Source of the DNA: Nitrosophilus labii
Lineage (GTDB): Bacteria > Campylobacterota > Campylobacteria > Campylobacterales > Nitratiruptoraceae
Assembly: GCF_014466985.1 (NCBI RefSeq)
Contig: NZ_AP022826.1
Location: 372,001 to 436,000 of the forward strand
DNA length: 64,000 bases
Direction of reading: 5' to 3'
The position numbers and the translations under genes were made by a program. Shown piece by piece: positions 16,034 to 24,372 of this stretch; the first letter of the stretch is position 1; each line of letters opens with the position of its first letter. The notes below the pieces were generated by a model. That model did not search any database and had not been told where the DNA came from. It was given only the letters and a program-made list of their open reading frames with translations.

Positions 16034-19000
16034 GATTTAACACCTTTAGGAATAAATTTTTCTATAATTAATCTTAATAGATCTTTATTTATAACGTTTT
16101 TTACGATTTCGTCAAAAATATCAATTTCTTCATTGGAAGGTTCGCTATTTGGATCGATAAACAAAATAAACTTTGTTTGTGCTTCGCTAGACTCTTTTAG
16201 ATTTTTTATTTTAGATAAATCGTAATCGTCTATTTCTTTATCAATAAACACGATTTTATATTTTTTACTCGATATTTTATCTATAAGATCCTCAAAACTT
16301 GAGGCTATTTCCGAAGTATACTCTAAAGAGTCGGTTAACTGTTTAAAAAGTTTCGACTCCAATAAGGTTTTTTTAACGATTAAAATATCATTATCGTAGT
16401 CAACGGCAATATCTTTTTTTTCGACTTCTAACTCATCAGGAAATATAAAAGTCTCTTTTTGTAGTTTTTGTTCCATTTTCTTTTTAGACTCTTTTTTTTC
16501 TTCTTCTTCTTTAGTTACTATTTTATCTGATAAGAATTTTTTAAGTATAGCTGCAATCTCATCTCTAATTATCGGTTTTGTAATATATTCATCCATACCT
16601 TCACTGAGATATTTTTCTCTATCGCCTTTTAACGCATGTGCGGTAAGAGCTATAATAGGAATATGTTGTTGTCCATAATCCTCTTCGTAATCAAGTATTT
16701 CGTGAGTCGCTTCAATACCGTCCATTATAGGCATCTGTATATCCATAAAGATTATATCGTAGTCACTGTTTTTTCTTTTTTCAAAACCTTCAAGTCCATT
16801 GCTGGCTAGATCAACTTCCAAACCAAAATCTTCGAGTGTTTTTTTGATAAGTTTTTGATTTATTGCATTGTCCTCAACAACAAGAGCTTTTGCTTTAAAT
16901 TTGATTTTTGAAATATCTAACGTTTTTGTCTCTTTTGCTTTTTGTTTTTTGTATTCGCCTATATAGTATTGGATAAGTTGTTTGATCTTTGTATAATTTA
17001 CCGGTTCATACATAATCTTCATTAAAAAGTTTGAAAATCCTTCAACTTTTTTGTTGTGTGAAATTTTGGAAATTAAAGCTACCGGTATATTTCTAGCAAA
17101 GAATTTTTTTAGATTGTTTTCTTGTATATAATCGTAATCTATAATTGTAAAATCGTAATTAGAAGAGTCGGTAATAATTTCAGAAATATTTGTATAAGTT
17201 ATAAACGATACTCCTAAGAACTCAAGATACTCTTTTAGATATAAATTTTGGTCTTTTGGCTCGTTTTCATTGATATAAAATGCTGTGTTAATGCCTGAAT
17301 ATTTGTTTTTTAGTGATTCGGTTAATGTTGGAATCTCTTCAAGTTCCAATGTAAAGAAAAATTTGGAACCTTTTCCAACTTCGCTCTCTAAACTCAGTTG
17401 ACCACCCATAAGTCTAATAAACTCACTTGATATTGTAAGGCCTAGACCTGTACCGCCATATTTTCTAGTTACGCTTATGTCTGCTTGAGAGAAAGCTTCA
17501 AAAATTTGCGCTTTTTTCTCTGCTGGGATACCTATACCAGTATCTCTTACTTCAAAATAGAGTTTTGCTTTTCCTTCAATATTATCTAATTTTTTAATTT
17601 CAACGGAAACTGAACCGCCTGTTTCTGTAAATTTTATGGCATTACTTACAAGATTTATTAAAACCTCTTTGATTTTTGTAGGATCACCTTTAAGCGGTTT
17701 TTCTAGATTTGGATCTACAAAAAGTGCCAAGTTTATATCTTTTTCTGCCGCTTTAGGAGCATAAACTTCGATTGCGTTTTCAAATTCGACAATAGGATCG
17801 AATACTACATTTTCAATTTCGATTTTATTGCTTTCGATTTTAGATAAGTCTAATATTGCATTGATTATTTCAAGAAGATTTTCAGAACTTTTTTCAATAA
17901 TATTTACAAACTCTTTTTGTTCTTCATTCAAGTCTGTATTTTTAAGTAGTTCGGTAAAACCTACAATTCCGTTAAGTGGAGTTCTGATTTCATGAGACAT
18001 GTTAGCTAAAAACATACTTTTTGCTTTACTTGCCTCTTCGGCATACTGTTTCGCATTCTCAGCTTTTTTCAAAGCTGTTTCTAAGATCTCATAGGCGGTA
18101 TTTATCCCTTCTGTAGTATTAAGATCAAGTTTAGATTCTATTTCTCCTTTTTCTTGAATAATAGTTTCTGACTCCGCAACTTTTTTAAGAACCGATTCTA
18201 GTCGTTTTATGTTATTATAGATTCCTCTTGCCAAAAAGAAACCAATAATGGCTACAAGTATAGAGAATAACCAGACTAACGCCGAGACTATAAGAGTGTA
18301 GAGTTTAGATTTTGCTATAAGATTTATATGTCTTTGTAGATCGTTTTTAAGTAAATTTTCGGTTTTTAGTATTAAGCCTATTTTTTCGGTTTGAAGGTTG
18401 AACCATAATGTTGGATCTACAGGATAAATACCGTCATTAACGGCTCTTTGTATATCAACTCTTGTTTGTGATACCTCTTCTAAAATCTCTTTTGCTTCTT
18501 CTTCTTTCAGTATCTGTTCTATTTTTTGCTTAGTTTCATGAACTATTAGTGAAAAGTTTACAAAACTATCTGCTTTTCCTATTAGTTGGTTCCATATTTT
18601 CATCTCTTCATCACTCATCGGTGTATATCTTGCCAAAACAAAAGAGATAAATCCTCTTTCGATTCCGGAAAACTCTTTTGAATTTATAAATTGTATAAAA
18701 GTAGTAGCTAAAGAGGAGATTTCTGGAGTTATTGCAAAATATTCTATCTTTTTTATCTCGTTGATTAGCGGAGCATTTATAGTATATGTATAAAAATCGA
18801 AAAATGCTTTTTTAAAGTCTATCTGAAGAGAGTCTATCTGTCGCCTAATTTCCGGAAGTAGTTTTAACGATGACATATAAACTTTTGACTCTTTTTTAAA
18901 TTTCGGGTGCGATTTTAAAAATTTGTTTAAGCGATTTATTGAATTATTTACTGCGTCTCTTTGTTTTTGAAGAGACTCTTTTATAAGTTTACCTTTGCTT

Positions 19001-19203
19001 CCTAAATATATTGATGTCATACCTCTCTCTTTTGCTACTTGAGTTATAACATCGCTTAGATAAGTATTTAGCTCCAGTCTCTTTTTGATCTCTTCAGTCT
19101 GATTATAGACGGTATAGGAGTTATATAAAAGATAACTGGAGATAAAAAATAGCAAAATTATAGGGATTAAACTGATTAATCTTAATTTGCCTCGGATACC
19201 CAT
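16030..19203 (-). CDS. Hybrid histidine kinase with NIT-like sensor and three receiver regions
   Basis: A 1057-residue membrane kinase. Transmembrane helices lie near residues 7-28 and 300-325. The periplasmic part contains AKERGMTSIYLGSKG, the pattern of nitrate/nitrite-sensing (NIT) domains. Then come a short linker coiled coil, HisKA with FLANMSHEIRTPLNG (about 400-412), an HATPase region with NAIKF, DTGIGIP and GGTGLGL, a degenerate receiver (about 635-750) lacking the Asp pocket, a canonical receiver (VVEDN, FMDIQMPIMDG, ALTAHA, TKPI; about 770-890), and a C-terminal ~120-residue receiver-like domain without a clear phospho-Asp pocket. ATG has AAGGA five bases upstream. Ligand specificity is inference only. 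Confidence 0.87.
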   Translation of the reverse strand: MGIRGKLRLISLIPIILLFFISSYLLYNSYTVYNQTEEIKKRLELNTYLSDVITQVAKERGMTSIYLGSKGKLIKESLQKQRDAVNNSINRLNKFLKSHPKFKKESKVYMSSLKLLPEIRRQIDSLQIDFKKAFFDFYTYTINAPLINEIKKIEYFAITPEISSLATTFIQFINSKEFSGIERGFISFVLARYTPMSDEEMKIWNQLIGKADSFVNFSLIVHETKQKIEQILKEEEAKEILEEVSQTRVDIQRAVNDGIYPVDPTLWFNLQTEKIGLILKTENLLKNDLQRHINLIAKSKLYTLIVSALVWLFSILVAIIGFFLARGIYNNIKRLESVLKKVAESETIIQEKGEIESKLDLNTTEGINTAYEILETALKKAENAKQYAEEASKAKSMFLANMSHEIRTPLNGIVGFTELLKNTDLNEEQKEFVNIIEKSSENLLEIINAILDLSKIESNKIEIENVVFDPIVEFENAIEVYAPKAAEKDINLALFVDPNLEKPLKGDPTKIKEVLINLVSNAIKFTETGGSVSVEIKKLDNIEGKAKLYFEVRDTGIGIPAEKKAQIFEAFSQADISVTRKYGGTGLGLTISSEFIRLMGGQLSLESEVGKGSKFFFTLELEEIPTLTESLKNKYSGINTAFYINENEPKDQNLYLKEYLEFLGVSFITYTNISEIITDSSNYDFTIIDYDYIQENNLKKFFARNIPVALISKISHNKKVEGFSNFLMKIMYEPVNYTKIKQLIQYYIGEYKKQKAKETKTLDISKIKFKAKALVVEDNAINQKLIKKTLEDFGLEVDLASNGLEGFEKRKNSDYDIIFMDIQMPIMDGIEATHEILDYEEDYGQQHIPIIALTAHALKGDREKYLSEGMDEYITKPIIRDEIAAILKKFLSDKIVTKEEEEKKESKKKMEQKLQKETFIFPDELEVEKKDIAVDYDNDILIVKKTLLESKLFKQLTDSLEYTSEIASSFEDLIDKISSKKYKIVFIDKEIDDYDLSKIKNLKESSEAQTKFILFIDPNSEPSNEEIDIFDEIVKNVINKDLLRLIIEKFIPKGVKS

Positions 19204-19212
19204 ATCTTTCCT

Positions 19213-19605
19213 TTATAGTTTTATTTTATATTTTTTTGCGATTTGATTACACTCGTAAGCACCGCTTTTTTTACCGCTAATCAGAATCTTCTTTGCTTTG
19301 TCATAATCTTTATATTTCAAAATAATTACTTCTGCCAATAGGCAGTTTGCTCTTTCGTTACCGAACGAGGAAGCAATTTGCAAATATTTTTCCGCTTTAT
19401 CCAAATCTTGTTGAGTTCCTAAACCTTTTAAATAAAAAAGACCTAAGAAATAGTAGGCATTTTTAGAGTTTTCTTGTAAAGCCGCGTTTTTAAACGCTTC
19501 TAATGCGGCTTCAAAATTTTTTTGTTTATAATGTACTATCCCCTCTCTAAAGTATGAAGCAAATACAAAGATAGGAATTAGTGAAACTAATAAAAATATT
19601 TTCAT
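19213..19605 (-). CDS. Small secreted Sel1/TPR-repeat protein
   Basis: A 130-residue protein with an N-terminal signal peptide (about 1-16, ending VFA-S). It has two to three Sel1/TPR units: YFREGIVHYKQKNFEAALEAF, then AYYFLGLFYLKGLGTQQDLDKAEKYL (a textbook Sel1 unit), then a partial unit NCLLAEVIILKYKDYDKAKKIL. It lies between the triple-Hpt protein and the hybrid kinase with gaps of about 10 bp, so it is in the same operon. A periplasmic scaffold for the sensor is conceivable but not shown. Confidence 0.72.
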   Translation of the reverse strand: MKIFLLVSLIPIFVFASYFREGIVHYKQKNFEAALEAFKNAALQENSKNAYYFLGLFYLKGLGTQQDLDKAEKYLQIASSFGNERANCLLAEVIILKYKDYDKAKKILISGKKSGAYECNQIAKKYKIKL

Positions 19606-19616
19606 ATTGTCAACCT

Positions 19617-21500
19617 TTAAATATTGTATTCAAAATTTTTTATAGTATTTATTAGATTTTCTAGTTCTTTCTCATGATAATCATCAGTTTCTATCTTACT
19701 TAGAAGCTTTGCGAGCTCCTCTAATCTCAAGTTATCTGCCATACTTTTTAGTTTTTTTGCCTCTTTTTTCAACTCTTCTTTATCGTTTTTATCTAGCACA
19801 GTTTGGATTGTTTCTAAGAACTCTTTTAAAAATATATTGTAAACATCTACTTCCAATCCAATTTCTGCGGCCACTTTTTTAATCTGCTCTTTTGAAATAT
19901 CACCGATTTTTTCATTAGTGTCTTTAACTATATTGTCTAAATTATCTAATTTGTTGTCTATAGAACCATATTCATTTTCTAGATATTCTAGATATTCAAA
20001 ACATTGTTGAATATATTTTTTTGTCTTTTCAAAATCTTCGTAATCGGTTGTATATAATATTTTGTCTAGAAGTTCAACTATATTATTTATTCTAAGATTT
20101 GCTGCACTTCCTTTTAATTTGTGGCAAATATTTTTTATTCCTTTTATATCCCGATTTTCTAACAATTTAAAAAGCTTCTTTATATGCTCTTTATTTTGTT
20201 TAATATACTCTTTTACAAACTCTATAATAACATTTTCAGGGATTCCTAGCTCTTTTGAAGCAGTTTTTGGTTCATAAGGTGTAAACAATATATCCTTGGC
20301 AGTTTCTTCTTTAGGGTTCTCTTTTATAGAAGGTAAGTCATTATCACTATCTATTTTTTGTTCATTAAAATCTTTTGTTTGTCTCTCTTCTGTTTCTATA
20401 TGAGATTCAGGCAAAGTATCTTCTTCTTTTTCTGGGGCTGAACCAGAACCATCTTGATAAATGTGTTCTTTGAATATTTCTATAAAATCGTAGAAGTTTT
20501 TTAAGATCTCTTTAAGTTTTTCTAAATCGTTTTCGCCCGTTGTACTTGCCAATATTTCATTTGCTTTTTCTATTCTAAGATTTGCGGCCGCTCCTTTGAT
20601 CTTATGAACCAATGAGTGAATCGTTTCAGAATCCTTATCTTCAAAAGCTTTTTCTATTTTTGGTTTTTGTTCATAAGCCTGGGAGATAAACTCGTCTAAA
20701 AGCTCTTTTATAAGGGATTCGTCAAGACCTAACTCATTTGAAACTTTATGTAAATCGTAGATTTTGTCAGAATCTGATTTTTCTATTTTTGAATCTGTAA
20801 TAATATTTTCAACTTCGTTTTCTTTATCAAAATAGAGATTAAAATACTCATCATTGTCATATGTTGATTGTTCACTACTTTTAGTTTTTTCGAGTTCCGA
20901 CAATGGCTCTTCTTTATGGATAATATCATCGAAATTAATATTTAACGCTTGTTCATCACTACTATTGTCGTTGTAAAGATTTTCTTTATCAAAAATTTTT
21001 GTGGTATCCATATCTTCGGATTGTTCAGATTTGTCTGTTATATGAATATGCGATGGTTTTTGATCTATTAAGTCTTCTAAAAAATTTTCTTCAGTAATTG
21101 TTGGGTTTTCGTCCTTATTTTCCATAACTTTCGGCATATTTTCAATCTCTAGATACCTATCGGAGACGGTATCACTTGAAAGTGAAGAGAGAGGTGATAT
21201 GCTAACTAAATAATAGCTAGAATCTTTATCGATTGAAGCAAGAATTGAAACTTGAAGTTCAACTTCTATTTCGTTATCATCTAAATTTAGTATAGCTCTA
21301 GGTTTTTTTACTTGATTGAAAACTATGTAATCTATCCAAGAGAAATTTTTGAAATTATATATATACCCTGGTTTATTTACAAACAAATTCGCAATATCGT
21401 CAATCTTTTCTTTTAATTCGTCAATTGACTCAAAACCTAAAAAGTCAAGTAGTTCTTGACTTATAGCTAACATCTGTTTATTTGAGCCGTAAAGAATCAA
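19617..21500 (-). CDS. Multi-Hpt phosphotransfer protein with N-terminal PAS-like domain
   Basis: A 627-residue cytoplasmic protein. The first ~110 residues look PAS-like, followed by a long acidic low-complexity linker. Three Hpt-type helical bundles follow. The first has LVHKIKGAAANLR (about residue 295) and the second ICHKLKGSAANLR (about 460), both with the phospho-accepting His. The third, near residue 580, reads AKKLKSMADNLR with Lys where His is expected, so it should not be phosphorylated. The similarity of the three cores suggests internal duplication. Its ATG overlaps the stop of the upstream PAS gene by four bases. It probably carries phosphate between the hybrid kinase and receiver encoded downstream. 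Confidence 0.82.
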   Translation of the reverse strand: MILYGSNKQMLAISQELLDFLGFESIDELKEKIDDIANLFVNKPGYIYNFKNFSWIDYIVFNQVKKPRAILNLDDNEIEVELQVSILASIDKDSSYYLVSISPLSSLSSDTVSDRYLEIENMPKVMENKDENPTITEENFLEDLIDQKPSHIHITDKSEQSEDMDTTKIFDKENLYNDNSSDEQALNINFDDIIHKEEPLSELEKTKSSEQSTYDNDEYFNLYFDKENEVENIITDSKIEKSDSDKIYDLHKVSNELGLDESLIKELLDEFISQAYEQKPKIEKAFEDKDSETIHSLVHKIKGAAANLRIEKANEILASTTGENDLEKLKEILKNFYDFIEIFKEHIYQDGSGSAPEKEEDTLPESHIETEERQTKDFNEQKIDSDNDLPSIKENPKEETAKDILFTPYEPKTASKELGIPENVIIEFVKEYIKQNKEHIKKLFKLLENRDIKGIKNICHKLKGSAANLRINNIVELLDKILYTTDYEDFEKTKKYIQQCFEYLEYLENEYGSIDNKLDNLDNIVKDTNEKIGDISKEQIKKVAAEIGLEVDVYNIFLKEFLETIQTVLDKNDKEELKKEAKKLKSMADNLRLEELAKLLSKIETDDYHEKELENLINTIKNFEYNI

Positions 21501-21916
21501 TTTAGTTCCTTTTCTCTCATCTCTATATAGAGCTGTTCGGCTTCTTTTATATCTTCTTTGCTAGCCGGTTTCCTTGCAGCTATATAGCCTATCTTTTTAC
21601 CATCTTTATAAACGGGCTTTATGTATGTTTTTACCCAGTAATACCTTCCATCTTTTCTTAGATTTTTGACAAGACCAATCCACTCTTTATCTTTTTGGAT
21701 TGTATCCCACATATCTTTAAAAGCAGCTTTTGGCATATCGGGATGTCTTATAATATTGTGGGGTTTGCCTAAAAGTTCTTCTTTATCATAGCCTGCAATT
21801 TGGCAAAACTTTCTATTTGCATAAGTTATTATGCCCTTAAGATCAGTTTCACTAACTATAACACCCTCTTCAAATACAAACTCTTCATCTATGCATTTGG
21901 GTTTATTCACAAACAC
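21497..21916 (-). CDS. Single-domain PAS protein, Aer/CetB-like
   Basis: A 139-residue protein that is almost entirely one PAS domain: IVSETDLKGIITYANRKF, then GYDKEELLGKPHNIIRHPDMP and WIGLVKNLRKDGRYYWVKTYI. The NIIRHPDMP and KNLRKDG/YYW elements are those of Aer-type PAS domains; in Campylobacter the short CetB protein of this kind binds FAD for energy taxis. Here no methyl-accepting partner is adjacent; instead it heads the phosphorelay operon. FAD binding is inferred from family resemblance. Confidence 0.8.
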   Translation of the reverse strand: MFVNKPKCIDEEFVFEEGVIVSETDLKGIITYANRKFCQIAGYDKEELLGKPHNIIRHPDMPKAAFKDMWDTIQKDKEWIGLVKNLRKDGRYYWVKTYIKPVYKDGKKIGYIAARKPASKEDIKEAEQLYIEMREKELN

Positions 21917-21970
21917 TCCCTTCCTTAGAAGAAATAGTTAGCTGCAAAAAGTAAAAAATGTGTGAAATAA

Positions 21971-23830
21971 CTATAACATATTTTTATTAACTAAATCTTT
22001 AGAAAAATGTTTTTTTATATTTAAAGCGTCTTTTTTATTTAAAATAGTAGTGAGTTCTTCCAGCGAGGCTTCTTTTATATTTTCGAAGCTTCCAAAATAG
22101 TTTAATAGTCTTCTTATCTTGGCTTTGCCAATACCCTTTATTTTTAAAAGAGATATTTTTTTGTCCTCTTTTATTTTCTGTTTTTTATGAAATGTTAACG
22201 CAAATCTATGAGCTTCATCTCTTAGTTTTTGTACAAATTGCAATCTTTTATCGGTTGGCTGAAGTTTAAAAATATCATTTTTGGTATATATTATATCTTT
22301 TGCTTTACCTTTAGTTCTATATGCTTTAAAATCTACTTTTTCTTTAGAGATGGCGATAATGTCCAAATTGACTCCTGCACTTTTTGCTATTTCTTGGGCA
22401 AGTTTTCTTAAAGTTTCTCCACCGTCTATTATCCAAAGATCTGGTGGAGAGTTTTTTTCAAAACTTTCGCATCTTCTTTGAAGCAGTTCTTTCATCTGAG
22501 AATACTCATCTTTAGAAGTTAGATTATAGTGCCTGTAGTCACTTTTTTTGAATTTATTGTTTTCAAAGATGACCATTGCTCCAACAGTAGCGCTTCCTTT
22601 TAAATGAGAATTATCAAAAATTTCGATTCTGTAAGGGGTGTTTTGGAGTCTAAAAAGTTTTTTGATATCTTCCAATATAGAATCTTCGCTCTGTTTTTCC
22701 TCTTTTTTTATAATCTCTTTTGCGTTTAAAGCGGCAAGGTTTATTAGTTTTTGTTTTTCGCCTCTTTTTGGATATATGATGGAGATGTTTTTATCAAATC
22801 TATCTTTTAAAAGCCGTTCTACCTCATCTTTTTGACTAAAATCTTTACCTACCAATATCTTTTTAGAAACCAACGGCGACTCCATTTTATAAAAATCTAA
22901 TATGGCTCTTTTATAGGCTTCGTCTATATCGAAACCTTTGTCTTTGTCAAATCTTATTATCGAAGATGAGCTTGAAATAACTTTGCCTTCTCTCATAAAA
23001 AGTCTAACTATAGCTGCAATATTCTCTTGGGCTTTAATTGCTATGATATCTAAATCTTCAAGCTTTGCGATATCTATGTTACTGTTTATTTCGCTCTTTT
23101 TGATTCTTTCGATTCTATCTCTTATCTGTGCCGCCTCTTCAAATCTAAGATTTTGGGATAGTTTTAGCATTTTGTTCTCTAATCTCTTTATCAATGCTTT
23201 TTTATCTATTATGAGTTTTGTTGCTTCTTGGACTATTAAAGCATAATCATCTTTGCTTATTTTTCCTTCGCAAGGAGCTAGACATTTTTTCAACTGATAA
23301 AAAAGACACGCTTTTTTTCCTTTAAGACAGCCGCTTTTTTGAACCAGAGGAAAAATCTCATAGATTGAATCTAATATATCTTTGGCAGCGGTCGAAAAAG
23401 GGCCGTAATATTTTATCTTTTCTCCTTTTACGACCTTTCTTGTGATCTCAAATCTTGGAAAATCCTCAGATAAATCTATGTATATATAAGGATAAGTTTT
23501 ATCATCTCTTAGTAAAATATTGTATTTAGGTTTTAACTGTTTAATAAGAGAATTTTCCAAAATAAGCGCGTCATTTTCATTTTCAACTACGATATATTCC
23601 AGATTTTCCACTTCGCTTATCATTTTGTAAATTCTTGGACTAAGATTTGGAGCAGGAGATAGTGTGGAAGAGAATCTAAAATAGCTTTTTACTCTGTTTT
23701 TCAAGCTTTTTGCTTTGCCTATATATAAAATGTTTCCTTTTTCATCGAAATACTGATAGACTCCGGGTTTGTTTGGAAGATTTTTAAGTTTTTGCAACAT
23801 TTTGTCACTATTTAAAACTAAATTTATCAA
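21971..23830 (-). CDS. uvrC: Excinuclease ABC subunit C
   Basis: Makes the dual incisions in nucleotide excision repair. The 619-residue protein has the GIY-YIG nuclease at the N-terminus (PGVYQYFDEKGNILYIGKAK), a cysteine patch CLKGKKACLFYQLKKCLAPC, a UvrB-binding UVR segment near 205-240, the RNase H-like endonuclease domain (FDNSHLKGSATVG, LWIIDGG) and a C-terminal helix-hairpin-helix (IKGIGKAKIRRLL). The TTG start has AAGGA seven bases upstream and overlaps the stop of the preceding gene; an ATG ten codons further in is the alternative but has no ribosome site. Confidence 0.95.
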   Translation of the reverse strand: MINLVLNSDKMLQKLKNLPNKPGVYQYFDEKGNILYIGKAKSLKNRVKSYFRFSSTLSPAPNLSPRIYKMISEVENLEYIVVENENDALILENSLIKQLKPKYNILLRDDKTYPYIYIDLSEDFPRFEITRKVVKGEKIKYYGPFSTAAKDILDSIYEIFPLVQKSGCLKGKKACLFYQLKKCLAPCEGKISKDDYALIVQEATKLIIDKKALIKRLENKMLKLSQNLRFEEAAQIRDRIERIKKSEINSNIDIAKLEDLDIIAIKAQENIAAIVRLFMREGKVISSSSSIIRFDKDKGFDIDEAYKRAILDFYKMESPLVSKKILVGKDFSQKDEVERLLKDRFDKNISIIYPKRGEKQKLINLAALNAKEIIKKEEKQSEDSILEDIKKLFRLQNTPYRIEIFDNSHLKGSATVGAMVIFENNKFKKSDYRHYNLTSKDEYSQMKELLQRRCESFEKNSPPDLWIIDGGETLRKLAQEIAKSAGVNLDIIAISKEKVDFKAYRTKGKAKDIIYTKNDIFKLQPTDKRLQFVQKLRDEAHRFALTFHKKQKIKEDKKISLLKIKGIGKAKIRRLLNYFGSFENIKEASLEELTTILNKKDALNIKKHFSKDLVNKNML

Positions 23831-24273
23831 TCTACGTTCCTTAAACTTTTTATCTTTTCTCTTATTTTTTCCAAAATTTCTTTAATCTCTTGATTTTTGG
23901 CAAAATTTTCAAAATCTCCTTTGGAATTTTCTTTATAACTATTAAGCTCTCTTTTTCTATACAAATATCTTTTCTTTTTATCGTTTTTTACAAATGCTTT
24001 AATACTCTTTATTTCAAGATTTTTGCATTCATTTGAGTTTTTTTTCACTATATTTAATAGTTCATTTATAAGATTTAGATTATAATTGAACTCCATTTTG
24101 ATACCGGGATGGTCTAAAACAAAAAAAAGAGTTTCATTTCTTTTGTAACAAAAAAGAGTATGCTCTTTAAATCTTTTTGGTAAGAGCGATATAAGTTTGT
24201 TAAAACAGCTATGTTCGCCAAATTTACTATTTTTAGGAAAGATATGAGACAAAACAGATTTTACGCTTTTCAT
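23827..24273 (-). CDS. DUF721/DciA-like protein
   Basis: A 148-residue basic protein. The middle segment (ETLFFVLDHPGIKMEFNYNLNLINELLNIV) resembles the DUF721 family, whose best-known member DciA helps load the replicative helicase; the C-terminal half is lysine-rich and coiled-coil-like. The stop overlaps the uvrC start (GATTGATA), implying coupling. No ribosome site precedes the ATG; instead TATAAT lies only six bases upstream (24280-24285 on the complementary strand), which predicts a leaderless mRNA. Its 5' end overlaps the divergent small lipoprotein gene by 30 bp. Family call is tentative. Confidence 0.5.
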   Translation of the reverse strand: MKSVKSVLSHIFPKNSKFGEHSCFNKLISLLPKRFKEHTLFCYKRNETLFFVLDHPGIKMEFNYNLNLINELLNIVKKNSNECKNLEIKSIKAFVKNDKKKRYLYRKRELNSYKENSKGDFENFAKNQEIKEILEKIREKIKSLRNVD

Positions 24274-24372
24274 ATTGCAATTATAACACTTTTAGCTTTT
24301 TTTATAGCAGGGTGTGGTTACAAAGCAGACCCTTACTATCCTCAAAAAAACACTAAAGAAGTGAAAAAATGA
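24244..24372 (+). CDS. Small LptM/YifL-like lipoprotein
   Basis: A 42-residue protein below common ORF-size cutoffs. It starts MRQNRFYAFHIAIITLLAFF and has a lipobox IAGC (Cys at residue 24). The remainder is only about 19 residues beginning CGYKADPYYPQ, close to the CGxKxPLYxP pattern of LptM (YifL), the small lipoprotein that assists LptD maturation. Its ATG has AGGA five bases upstream. The stop overlaps the nadB start as ATGA, so it is translationally coupled with nadB. LptM proteins are often encoded next to unrelated biosynthesis genes. lptD itself is 7 kb away in this window. Confidence 0.78.
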   Translation: MRQNRFYAFHIAIITLLAFFIAGCGYKADPYYPQKNTKEVKK

